A stretch of DNA of 64,000 bases from Cercozoa sp. M6MM (taxonomy: Eukaryota > Endomyxa: Ascetosporea): the NCBI GenBank assembly GCA_040357565.1, contig JBDODJ010000048.1. One strand, written 5' to 3'. Below the pieces are notes generated by a model. That model searched no databases, had not been told where the DNA came from, and saw only the letters and a program-made list of their open reading frames with translations. Each line of letters opens with the position of its first letter. Position 1 is the first letter of the stretch. Shown here piece by piece: positions 24,001 through 34,995 of this stretch. Position numbers and translations under genes: made by a program.

Positions 24001-27000
24001 TCAAAGCCGGCGTTGAGGGCCAGACGCAGCGGGATCGGCCGCGTCGACGGCGCGAACACAAACGTGCCCGTGCGAGGGTCGGCACCCAGCCATGTGCCTG
24101 AGCGATACTCACCGATTCATGACACCCACCCCACAGACAGACAGTCAGACAGGCAGGGAAATAGAGTACCCAGGTCATGTGCATTGGAGACACAGGCGGC
24201 AAGACCAACGAGTCGCATGTGCTCGTTCTCCGCACTCTGCAGACCTCGTGAAAACAATGGTACTTCCCCAACGATAAAAGAAAGACGGTACCTCGGCAAT
24301 GTAGCGCATGCGCGACACGGCCACCTCCATTGGCGGACCGTCCTTGCCACCGAGGAGTTCCAAGTCGTCCAGCAGCAGCAAGTGCTGTCACACACACACA
24401 CACAGTCAGAGATCTCAGTGTGTTTTTGATTCGAACACACCGCGCGCTGCAGTCTCTCGGCCGACCGGCGGTGCCAGTTGCGCGACAGCAGTTCAAAGTC
24501 TACACACAGATACCACACGCGTAAGTGTGAGTCTAAACCGACCCCGATCTGTTTCGAAGTTAAACTGACCAGCAGCGGCGGCAACAATGATACGGCACGC
24601 GTTGAGTGTGCGCACGTCTTCCGCGCGGTCGGCGCCACTGTACAAACGCGCGGACGTACATGCATGGACAAAAAAATAGCAGAGAAAAGCTTACGCCAAC
24701 AGGCCAACCGAGATGCCCAGTGTCTGCTGGAACTTGAGCTTCCAATCCACGAAGCGCATCTGCGCCAAGTCACGACGAGATGTCAGGTAGACCACGAAGG
24801 CGCCGTCCTCATCCTCATCTGTACACAGAGTGGCATCCGTAAAAACGTACAACAAGGTAACCAAGCACAGACACATGCAGTGTACCGTCAGAGTGACCAG
24901 TGCCGAAACGCTCCAGCGCACGGAAGATGGCCAACTCGGCCAGCAACGTCTTGCCTAAAGACAACAAGTCAAAAAAACCAAGAAACACAGGGACATAGAT
25001 GACGATACCCGAGTTGTTAGGCGCCGCAATCAGCACGTTCTCGTCCGTGTGGCACAGAGCCTTGCGGCACTACACACACACAGACATATGAAAGGCCCAA
25101 ACAGCACACTGGCACATCCATCCGTGCTTGGACAAGAGGACCTGTGTTTGCAGGGCGTTCAGTCGGCGCACGCCGCACTGCGCGTAGCGAGTCTGCAGCT
25201 CGGCCGGCATTACCTGTAGCACACATAGACATAGACACATAGACACACAGACACACACACGCACACATCGAACGTGTTTTCCCCAACACACACAAAGGTG
25301 ACCACGTAGACGGTACCTGCTCGGCGCTGGGGCCAGAGAGCGACACCGGGCGAATGTCGACCAGCTGCGTCGGGGCCGGGTCCTTGTCCGGCTACAAACC
25401 AGCACCGACACATTACATAGGCACACATTGCATAGAAACAGACGTACCAGCAGCATGTGACGGAAGCTGACAGCAACGACGGTTTCAACACCGAGCCATC
25501 GATCCGAACGCAGTCGCACAAAGTACTGCGGCGGCATCGGCGACTACACACAGACACGATAGACATTAACGCTTTCCGGATGAACACACATGGGATAGGG
25601 TACCACGATGGGCACGCAGAACACAATGTCGTCGCGTGTCGGTCGGCGCTGCGACAGCAGGCAAGTCTGGCGGTACAGCAGCGTCGCGCCATCACCGTCC
25701 TACCGAATGTCCAAGTGTGCACATATACACAGCTATACCAGACAAGAGGATGGAGTTACCTCGACCCACAAGTGGAAGGACTCGACGCAGTTCTTGCCGT
25801 GCACAGCCGGGTGCCACTGGAAGTCGGCCTGCCCAAAGTGATTGTCACACATGTGTCCACTCTTAGTATACTTGGAAACACACCTGCAGAGTCACGTGGA
25901 CGCGCAGCAGCGATCGCGTGATCGGTTCGACCTTGGCATCGACACGCACGTTAGGCACGAGGTGCACGGCACGGTGGATGTCCTTGGCCAGTCTATAGAC
26001 GCATACACACGCGTACAAGTGTACACCATCCAAAGATATCTTTACGGAAGCAAAGAACCTGGGGAATTGCAGCAACTCGCCGAGTGCAGCCGGCGTGAGC
26101 TCCAGCAAACGCTGCACAGAGACACGGCGTTGGACTGCAACCCAATTCACACGCACACTGAACAAAAGCAGAGCGTACACGCCAGTCAAAGTCGAGTTTC
26201 TCGAGTCGTCGCACCACATCATCCGGCTGCACACGTCGTGAAACATAGCATATGAATGAACAATCCAGAGGTCGACACACAAGACGGAACGTACAAGCAG
26301 GTTGGGCGCATCGACATCATCAGCCACGGCAGCCGCGCGGATGGAGCGCAGCACCTGACGCAGCGGCGACTCGCAAGCCCACTGACGGTGCTCGACACTC
26401 AGCGCAGCGTCCAGTGCGACTACACACGTGTGTTATGTACAGTGTCATACATGCGAGGAAGACACACACAAGGCGAAAGGGAGTACCACGCGCGGCCTGC
26501 GCCCAGCGACGCTCGAGCGCGACGGCGAGCATGGCACGCATCAGTCGGGCCGCACTCTGTGTCGATGACAACATAAGATACAGAGAAGAGACGAACACAA
26601 GGGAGGGACAAACGCACCTGCGTGACGTACGTCATGTCCGACGACAGGGCGTAGTTGTCGAGTCGCAGACGAGCCACGTACGACTGCAGCAGCACGTTCA
26701 CCTTGGCCTGCGCAAGTGCCAACATACACACACACACACACACACACGCACACACACACACACACACACAAATTGACATGACGGAATGGGGATAGGCTAC
26801 CTGCGCCGACTGGGCATCGCGCAGCAGTGGGATCGGCACCTTGTCGGCCAGCTGCGCCAGCTCGAGACGCTCCTCCTCGCGCACACTCATGTGACGGAAC
26901 TCCTCGGCCAGCGTGAACACGTCCCACATCTCCAAGTCGTGCATGTGCGGCTTCAGGTGCTCGCGGAACGTCTTCAGCGTGCCGTAGGTCAGGTAGAAGT

Positions 27001-28218
27001 TGGCAGCCACACTGCAGACACAGACATACAATGTGGTGGCAGTGCAGTGTGTTCACAATGGTCACACGTACCGACCAAGCGACGTCGGCACCAGGCGGCG
27101 CGTCTGCTTGTCGTAGCGAATCAGACCGGCGCGGTGCAGTTCCTGCCATATAGTAAGCATCATGTACACTTACACTAGCCCACGCGAATGAGAGGTCGCA
27201 GCTACCACAGCAGCAGTGTGGACGAGATCGGCGCGGAACGACTTGAGCTCGGCGTCCTCGGCATCAGCAACGCCTGTGCATATGCACCCCAGTATGCACT
27301 CCAGTGAGCCAAACAAAAGAAAAGCTACCGTAGAGCGACGGGTTCTGCAGCATGCGCACGAACAGGTACGTGTACGACAGCCAGTTGACGGCCTATCAGA
27401 CACAACACACACACACAATTGGAGGTACAGACGACAAGTGGGGGTAAGACAAAATACCTCGTCGACGTTGCGCACGAAACCGGCCACGATCTCGGCGTTG
27501 AGGAGGTCGCAGAGACGCGAGACGAGTTGCGACTCTGCACGTGTACCCAGTCAGATGGTATGGAACCAGTGACAAGCAATGGTACCAACAGGCAGCTGTT
27601 CGTTGATGAGCGACATGTAGTAGCGCAGTTCACTGTACAAAAACACACACATATAAGCACACTTAGTCATCCACAAGCATGTCCAGGCAGGAGAGGCAGC
27701 AAGCTACCGATGCGTGGTGATGATGGTGCCGTCACCCTGCTGATCGAGGCCGGGACGACCTGCACGGAATGGCACACCCCAAGTTAATTAGCACAACATA
27801 AGGGCGACACAGCACAGCCATGGTGTACCAGCACGACCGAGCATCTGCAGCACGTCGAGCATGGAGAGCTCGACCCAGTCGCCCTTCTCCGGGTTGTAGA
27901 CCTTGGTGCCCTTGATGATGACAGCGTGCGCCGGCAGGTTGACACCCCATGCCAGCGTGGCCGTCGACACCAGCACCTGTACAGGCACACGTGAGTAGGT
28001 ACAGATGTCACTAGGTTCGGAAGGCACAATTAAGGGGGCACACCTTGGCATGACGGTACAGGAAGAGATCTTCCACGAGACCACGGTCGTCCTTGGTCAT
28101 ACCGGCGTGGTGGATGGCGACACCGCTGGAGAGGATCTCCTTCAAGTGCTTGCTGTGGCACTCCTCCACTGTCTCGCGAAGGATCTCGCTCTAACAACAC
28201 ACACATACACTCACTCAA

Positions 28219-28277
<59 letters not shown>

Positions 28278-31200
28278 ACACACACACACCCCCCAATCGG
28301 GGGGGGGGGGGTACAGTGTCACTGTCGGGCGGCACGAGACGGGTATAGGTGCCGTCCTCACGCGCGCGTTCAACGATCATCTTGGCCACGTTGAACGTGT
28401 CCTATGCACGAGCGTACACGTACCACACACCACAAGGAACAAAGAGAAAGCGGAGGCAGGCACCTTGCGCGAGTGCACGAACACGAGCACCTGCTGACCG
28501 TTCTCGGCGTTCTGCTTGACCAGGTCGTAGCAGCTGCACAGATATGCAAATAGGCATGCCCAACAGATTGCTTCGGCAAGGCGAAAGGTACACGTCGTTC
28601 ATCATCTGGAACTGCTTGTAGGGTCGCTTGAGCGTCACACCCTACCATACAGACACATAAGACAGCAAACAGGCAGGTGTGAGCCACATGAATGCAGTTA
28701 CCACAAAACGCTGCGTGAGCGGCACGGGACGGTACTCACTGCCAAAGTGGTGCAGGCCCGTGTCCAAGTCCACCTGCACGAACCGAATATCGACGGCCAC
28801 AACAGCTGTGCCAAGAAAGGGGAGCGTACACGGAGGAAGACAGCGACGTCGCGGTAGTTCGGCAGCGTGGCCGACAGACCGACGATACGGGTCAAGTCGC
28901 CTGTTCGTACAGCACACACACATACAGGCAGACATATAGGTGGTGGTAGAATGTGACCGAATTACCAGTGTCCTCGGAGTGACGCAGCGAGCGCGCAACG
29001 ATGGCCTCCAGCACGGGACCACGCTCGTCGTGCAGCAGGTGGATCTCATCGATGATCAGCAGTGTCACACGCGACAGCAGCGTGCTGCGTGCACCTGCAC
29101 ACACGAACACAATACACAAACACATGCACACCCTTAACCCTCTGCGCAACATCGAAAAGACACGCGTACCGAGACCGTCCTTGCGAGTGACGACGTCGAA
29201 CTTTTCCGGAGTCGTCACGATCACGCTCGACTCGTCGATCTGTTGTCTGTTGACGAGAAACAGTAGCGGGGAAACGAGTGGACAAACAGCATAACAAGGG
29301 GTACCTGGTGAGTTGCTGGTCACCCGACAACTCGCGCACCTTCATGCCGTAGCACGCCAGTCGCTCGCGGAACTTGAGCGTGATCTCACGCACCAGCGAC
29401 TGCACACAGCGCGGACATCATCCTCAAATACAGAGCAACGCAGGAAGGAAACAGCAAGGATACCTTCATGGGTGCCACGTAGACTACCTTGAAAGCTTGC
29501 AAGAAGTCGTCCTGTTACACATAACAACAATATCAGCACACCAGGCCCAGGCAAGGTGAGTGTTTCGGTTAGAGTACGCGGTTGCGATGGCGGCCGACCT
29601 CGCGCAGCATCGAGAGTAGGGCGACGTTCGTCTTACCGGCACCTGCACCACAGGGAATTTACAAACCACCTCTGTTCATACTGCAGTGGAGATACCGGTG
29701 GGAGCACACACGAGCATATTCTCGGCCGAGTTGAGAGCCGTGCCGAACACCTGTCACAAAAACAAAAGATACACCACCATCAGACAACAAACACACTCGG
29801 AAAGGAGATGCACCTGACTCTGCATGGCGTTCAGAGCAGCCGAGTCGCCGAACTTCTCCGTCAGGTCTGAGAAGGCTGGTTGCGCCTGTCCAGGGTGGTA
29901 GGGGGGGGTAAAAGTGAAAGGAAATTAATAAGGAGCACCGCGACGTACCCACTTCGGCAGCGACGAGATCTTGACAAGCTCCGACGCGTCGACGCGCTTG
30001 GTCTGCGAGCGCGGTACCTGGTACTCGATCCAGCCCTTGTGCGGCAGCTTGACCGTGCCCTCGGGCAGCGTGAAGTCGCCGGCATTGGTCTGCGTGTGGC
30101 CGCCCTCGCCAAACTTGAGTGCCTCCAGGTTGAGCATCTGCACCCCGCGTGCCATCCAGATTACAGCGGAGAGTTTCGACAAGGACACCAGGAACGTACC
30201 TGAGCAGGCCGCGTCTTCATCCACTCGGGGCCCTCCGTGGTGACCTCCTGTGCCACGGCCACGTCCTCGCTCTCCTCCAGCGTGGTCTCGCGCTGCTGCA
30301 CGCGCTCCTGCAGCTGCTTGGCGTCCTTGCTGAGCTTGTCCTCCATGGCACCGACGGCGGTGCTGCCCATGCTGGCAGTGCGCAGTGTGGCCAGCAACTT
30401 GGCCAGCGTTGGGTCGTTCATCATCTGACCCTACGTGGATGGACATGAGATAGAACAGACCAACAGACAACAGACAGAACAGTAACAGACAGAACAGTAA
30501 TGCTGTACCTCAAGCAAAGCACGCTGCTCGCGGTCACCCTCGGCACGCGCCAGTTTCATCGCCCACAGCACCTGAATGCATATTTGCATATTGAATGAAA
30601 AGGCACACGATTGGAAGAAGAAAGTGCGCTCTACCTCGCGGGCGTTGTCAACCAGCACCTGGAGGAACTCGGCCTCGCCTGCAGCAGGTCACATGATCAC
30701 AAAATCTCACACAGTACAGCAAAAAAACAGTCGAAAGCAAGGCTACCAGACGGCAACAAGGCGAACAGCTCGTTCTCGAGGCCGCGCTCATCGTCGAGGT
30801 TCTCCTCAATGATCGTGAACGCCTCGTCGGCCAGTTTCTGTGCCTCGGCCGGGTCCTGCAAACAGTACAAACATCGGAAAACAAAAAAGGCATTGCGACA
30901 AATCGCTGGAAAATCGGGCAAAAAGGTGATGGCCCTCGGATTAGCATGATCGCTTATATCAGCACGGTTTGGTTGATAACACCTCAGAAACACAGGTGTC
31001 GAATGTTGTCGTCATAGAGTCAACCCAAAAATGGGAACACAATTTTTATCTCGTGAAATCTCATCATCCAAATTCATACACGTCATGGGTCAAACAAAAT
31101 TTTGAAAACCCAAACCAAGCAATAACTGGCTGTCAGGCAAGAGAGCGAAAAATGACACAACACAGGGCAAATCCTCAGGGAAACCGAGTTTGAGCAAGAA

Positions 31201-32603
31201 CTCGAAAAAGAAAGGAAACATACGTCGATTTCGCAGTAGTGGGTAATCTGTCGCTGGAGCCAGTGCGCGCCAACCTCGCGAACGTCAAAGTGACCGCTGC
31301 CGGTCGTTGGACTGGCCAGAGCATCCTTGGAAGCCTGCGGAAAGATACAGTAAAACAGTCTGTCTCAGGCAAAGGTGGCAATAGACGCACCTGGATCAGC
31401 ATCTGTCGACGTTCCGTCTCATCTACGTTCAACATACGTAAGAATCAAAGACCAAATGTACAAAAACAGGGGGAGGGTACCGACTTCAAGCTCTTCCTCC
31501 TCACCGACGTGCTCATCATCAGACATGGCCTGCAAATACATACGTACATGTTAACGCGACAGGGGCAAGCGCACTCATCACGGGGGGGGGGGGGGACCTT
31601 ATCCTGCAGGATGAATTCGTGGCCGTCACGCAGTGTGCGAAGTCGCTCGTCACCCTCAGTAACGTCCTGCAGATGGTACACAAGATACACAGATTCTGGC
31701 GCCGACATGGGGACAAAAAAAAAGTCTCCACAATACCTCTTGGTCGTCAAGCTGGAGCGGAATGATCTTTTCGCCCATTTCTTCCTTCATCTCACCCTCT
31801 GCACACACACACACATGCGGTACATTAACAGCAACACTGCTTGCACTCAACACCAAAAGCGTACCAGTGATTTGTGCGGCCGTGGTGGCGGCCGACTGGA
31901 AATCCCGAATCTTGCGCAGCATGTTCTGCAGACGCGAGTACTCGTCGCTACAGTCGATACACACACACGAACTTTCGAAAACGCAAGGACACACTAGGCG
32001 AGAGGTACCTCTGCAGCTTGCTGCGCTTGCCAAACAAAAGCTCGTCCACAAGATTCTTCTTGTCGGCAGGCGAGAACCCTACCATGTCAACAAGAATATC
32101 AATCGAAAGACAAACAGGTACAACGACGAGCAAAGTGTACCAGACTCCTCGTCCTTCATGATGTGCAGAACTTCGTCAGCAGCCGAGGCGAGGTCATCGT
32201 GCGACTACAGAGACGCACAGATACATCAGAAACATCAAGTATTCAGGTACAGGCACAACAGCGTACCGTAAGCTTTGTGTGCTGTGACAGGAAACTGAGC
32301 AGCAAACCCCAGGCTTGTCTTGCCTCCTACGTACACAAACACAGCGTAACGCCACGTATTACACAACAGTGCCTATGAACAAGTAAACCTCATTGGTTGG
32401 CACATAGTAGTCCTGGAACTCTGCCGAAGCCACTGATACGACACCTCGCACCGCCGCCTACGCGCACAAGGACACAACTCAAGTTTATCAAGATTAGACA
32501 AGTGACAAAGCGAACCTGTTGTGAAGCACGTGAAGCAGCAGCCGCGGCCTGCTCGCGCGCATCGTCACCACGCTCCTTGCGGTCGCGCTTCATCTGCGAG
32601 ACA

Positions 32604-32649
<46 letters not shown>

Positions 32650-32749
32650 NNNNNNNNNNNNNNNNNNNNNNNNNNNNNNNNNNNNNNNNNNNNNNNNNNN
32701 NNNNNNNNNNNNNNNNNNNNNNNNNNNNNNNNNNNNNNNNNNNNNNNNN

Positions 32750-32793
<44 letters not shown>

Positions 32794-33170
32794 CTTCTGA
32801 GAAAGGTGTGTATTATACCTTGGCCACGAGGTCGGAAGGTTGCGTAAAGGCGGCACGCGAACCCATCGACTACATGGAGACTCATAACGACACAGACATA
32901 CAGCCACTAAAAAAGGAAAAGGTTACCTTGCGCAGGTCGTTTACACTGCGATGAGACAGTGTCTCGGCCACGCCGGTGGGCACATCGGTAAGCCGACGGC
33001 CCGTGTAGCGCTGCAACACAAGGTTTGCATTGGCCGAGTAACTGAATTGATTCTTCTCGACTACAAATTACACGATAAATCAAACAAAAACAAAACCCTG
33101 GAAAAAAACTATAGGCCTGGGATGTGCGCCACACAGCGAGCAGAGAGAACTCACGAAGTTTTTCAGCCAT
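19937..33170 (-). CDS. SNRNP200: U5 snRNP helicase Brr2 (SNRNP200)
   Basis: Brr2 is the DExH ATPase that unwinds U4/U6 during spliceosome activation. Splicing yields about 2100 residues over roughly 40 exons, close to the usual length. Exon 1 is tiny (MAEKL), followed by [15 protein letters not shown], the conserved N-terminal motif. Cassette 1 has APTGAGKT split by an intron (29617-29716), TTPEKFD, motif [11 protein letters not shown] (29037-29065), GLSATLPNY, and [20 protein letters not shown] (about 27900-27975). A winged helix and Sec63 unit follow. Cassette 2 has degenerate motifs: APNNSGKT instead of an ATG-SGKT loop, DDLELLG at motif II (24345-24385), and GLAACVSN at motif III. This fits the known ATP-binding but inactive second cassette of Brr2. 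The end, [15 protein letters not shown] then SDEDSE, matches the family's YFMSDSYMGCDQE end. Introns mostly start GTAC or GTAG and are rich in CA/TG repeats. One 100-base N gap lies in an intron near the 5' end. Confidence 0.96.
20966..21024. repeat. (GT)n repeat in a BRR2 intron
   Basis: About 25 GT units with two C interruptions on the plus strand lie between exons encoding VFDLL and the following NDERDQV. On the BRR2 coding strand it reads CA. Confidence 0.9.
21705..21765. repeat. Tandem 21-bp repeat in a BRR2 intron
   Basis: A unit containing ACAGTCAGCAGAGAGCACAA is present twice in perfect tandem, with a partial third copy before it. It sits next to a run of ten G bases near 21690. Confidence 0.85.
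21927..21977. repeat. GGACAR minisatellite in a BRR2 intron
   Basis: Eight or so copies of GGACAG, GGACAA and GAACAA stand in tandem. The array is private to this intron. Confidence 0.85.
22556..22604. repeat. CA and CCCA repeats in a BRR2 intron
   Basis: Eleven CA units run into CCCA/CACCCA units. The compound structure suggests slippage with later point changes. Confidence 0.85.
22870..22922. repeat. Tandem 27-bp duplication in a BRR2 intron
   Basis: The unit CACACATACACCGACAAGTC followed by ACATATG or ACATGTG is present twice in tandem. The two copies differ by about one base, so the duplication is recent. Confidence 0.85.
26724..26770. repeat. (CA)n repeat in a BRR2 intron
   Basis: About 22 CA units with one CG interruption separate the exons that encode [10 protein letters not shown] and [11 protein letters not shown]. 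Confidence 0.9.
28219..28312. repeat. (CA)n repeat plus G run in a BRR2 intron
   Basis: More than 30 CA units are followed by a short C run and then twelve G bases just inside the 5' splice site on the coding strand. C and G runs beside CA repeats recur near 21680 and 31580. Confidence 0.9.
30436..30505. repeat. ACAGACAGAACAGTA tandem units in a BRR2 intron
   Basis: Units of AACAGACAGAACAGTA are repeated about twice, preceded by partial copies. This is another intron-private tandem array. Confidence 0.75.
32609..32790. repeat. (GT)n repeat containing an assembly gap
   Basis: GT units flank exactly 100 N bases (32650-32749). The round gap size is a placeholder, so the true repeat length is unknown. 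It lies in a BRR2 intron between the exons encoding DLVAK and MKRDRKER. Confidence 0.95.
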
Positions 33171-33511
33171 CTGACACGAGTGGCGTTAACGAGTCAACAC
33201 ACTTGGCACTCTTGGGGTCGACGGAAGCAACCAAGAAATTGATTCTTCTTCTGTGACCGTCTTAGAGTCTCCGCGTGAACGATATCGTGTCAGCACCCCG
33301 CACAGCGCAATGTTGACCCTGTGAAGAAGTGGCCTGGTGTATTAAATGGCTACAATGATGTACAAATTTTGGACAACAACAGTCGTTTTTTGGACGGCGT
33401 TTTTAAATAATTACAAGCACGCACCAGCGCGCCACCGACGAGTTCAAGCTGGTGCTTTGATTGCGACTCGACAGTCAGCAGCACTGCAGCTTGCAACCAG
33501 CTCAAACAAAA
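33171..33511. promoter_or_regulatory. Divergent promoter region of BRR2 and the p24 gene
   Basis: The 341 bases between two divergent start codons presumably contain both promoters. I see no recognisable element. Confidence 0.5.
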
Positions 33512-34762
33512 ATGTTGTGGCTGTTTGCACTTTTTGTGGTATCTTCACTGACGTTTCATCCCATTTGGCGTGTTAATTGTATTTTTGACGTGGTCTCTCT
33601 GTTATCAGGCATGCGTCGTGGCCTTGCCTCCTTCCGATCACGACCTCACCTTCCAGGTAAGCCTGTTCTGTGTGGTGTCAAGCGAATTCATGTTTTCATT
33701 CTCGTTAGGTGGAGCCGCGCATGGAGGAGTGTTTCTACCAGGAGTTGCAGATTTCGCAAGAGTTCCCCTTCCAGTTCGAGGTACCTACACGAGTGTCTGA
33801 ATGTGTTTCCCTTACCTGTGAACACTGTGCTTTCTGGCTCCAGGTGATTCGAGGAGGCCTGCAGGACATTGAGCTGCGTGTGGTGGACCCGACCGGTGTC
33901 GTGCTGATGCAAAAGATGGCATTCTTTAACAACCCCGACGATGTAGTTTTCCTTCTAGTATCCGAAGTTGTGAGTAGTTCGTTCTTGTATGTTTCTTTCG
34001 TAGAGAATCAACGAGCAGACGGGCCGCATTTCGTTCAGTGCCCGTACTCCGGGCGTGCATGCCATGTACCTTGCTTGTTGCTGTTGCATCTGCCCGTTGT
34101 GTTACCTGCAGCTTTTGTGCAGCTGCTTCAACAACAAGATGAGTCGCTGGACGGCCAAGGTCATTGGTTTCCACCAGGTACAGCTGACTCTCGGTATCTT
34201 ATTGTTCGCCCTGTACCCTACTCCCTTGTGGACAGTTGGGCGCCAAGCAGCAGCGACGTGAGGAACTGGCCAAGCTTGAGCACCTTGTACTCTGAGTTGC
34301 AACCCGCATTCTTTCCTGCTGCACCAAAGTTGACGGTATCACAGGGACCTGTGGTGGACTCGGTCATCAAGATCTCCGACAAGCTCGACGAGATCGAGCA
34401 CGTACACTCACCTTAGGCATTAGGTATCGATGGATGTGCTGTGTGTGTAGGCTCAAAAGAGCATGCGCAACCGCGAGCACGTGCACCGTGTACGCTGTCT
34501 TTTATAGTAAATCACGTGCGCTATGCGAGTTGAGTTGCTTTCTGCTGTGTGCAGGACACGCAGGAGAGCACCAACTGGCGCGTCCAGTGGCTCTCGGTGC
34601 TCGAAATGATCGTGCTTGTCGGCCTCAACCTCATGCAGATTTACTGGGTACTTGGAGTAGCCTTGTGTCAGCACCTTAATGTGGGCTATGCGAGGTCATG
34701 TGGACTGTCTTTTGTAGATCCGCAAGTGGTTCAGCGGCCAGGGCCAGCGTCGACGCGTCTGA
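33512..34762 (+). CDS. p24/TMED family cargo receptor
   Basis: p24 proteins cycle between the ER and Golgi in COPI and COPII vesicles and select cargo such as GPI-anchored proteins. The splice gives a signal peptide (MLWLFALFVACVVALP) and a GOLD domain: MEECFYQEL with its family-typical cysteine, FQFEVIRGG, DIELRVVDPTG, then RISFSARTPGVHAICFNN with the second cysteine and SRWTAKVIGF. A coiled coil follows (DSVIKISDKLDEIE), then the STNWRVQWLS junction, one transmembrane helix (LEMIVLVGLNLMQIYW) and a short cytosolic tail. The tail reads KWFSGQGQRRRV. Most family members end in a diphenylalanine plus KKxx-like signal, so the RRxx-like end is unusual. The phase at the HAI/C junction identifies the GTACCT donor near 34067. 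The gene is complete, with eight or nine exons. The subfamily (alpha to delta) is not assigned. Confidence 0.92.
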
Positions 34763-34995
34763 GCACAAGCAAACAACTAAGTAGGCGGCACTGATTTTCG
34801 GTTTTGCTTAGCAATGACAATGATACAACGCGGCCATTCTTTATCGGCGCTGTACGTTAGAAGCTGATTCAGTTAATGTTTTATTTAATGAATCCTTTTT
34901 AATGAAAAACCGGCACTCCGCGAGCACAATAATTGACCGCCCGTGGTGTTGTTGGGCGAGTTCTGTCTGTGCCTGTTATCCCAGAAGACGCTGCC

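Noticed and set aside
24345-25045. A mutated, inactivated helicase gene
   Set aside because: The altered motifs are in the second cassette of Brr2, which is known to be catalytically inactive in other eukaryotes; the first cassette is intact.
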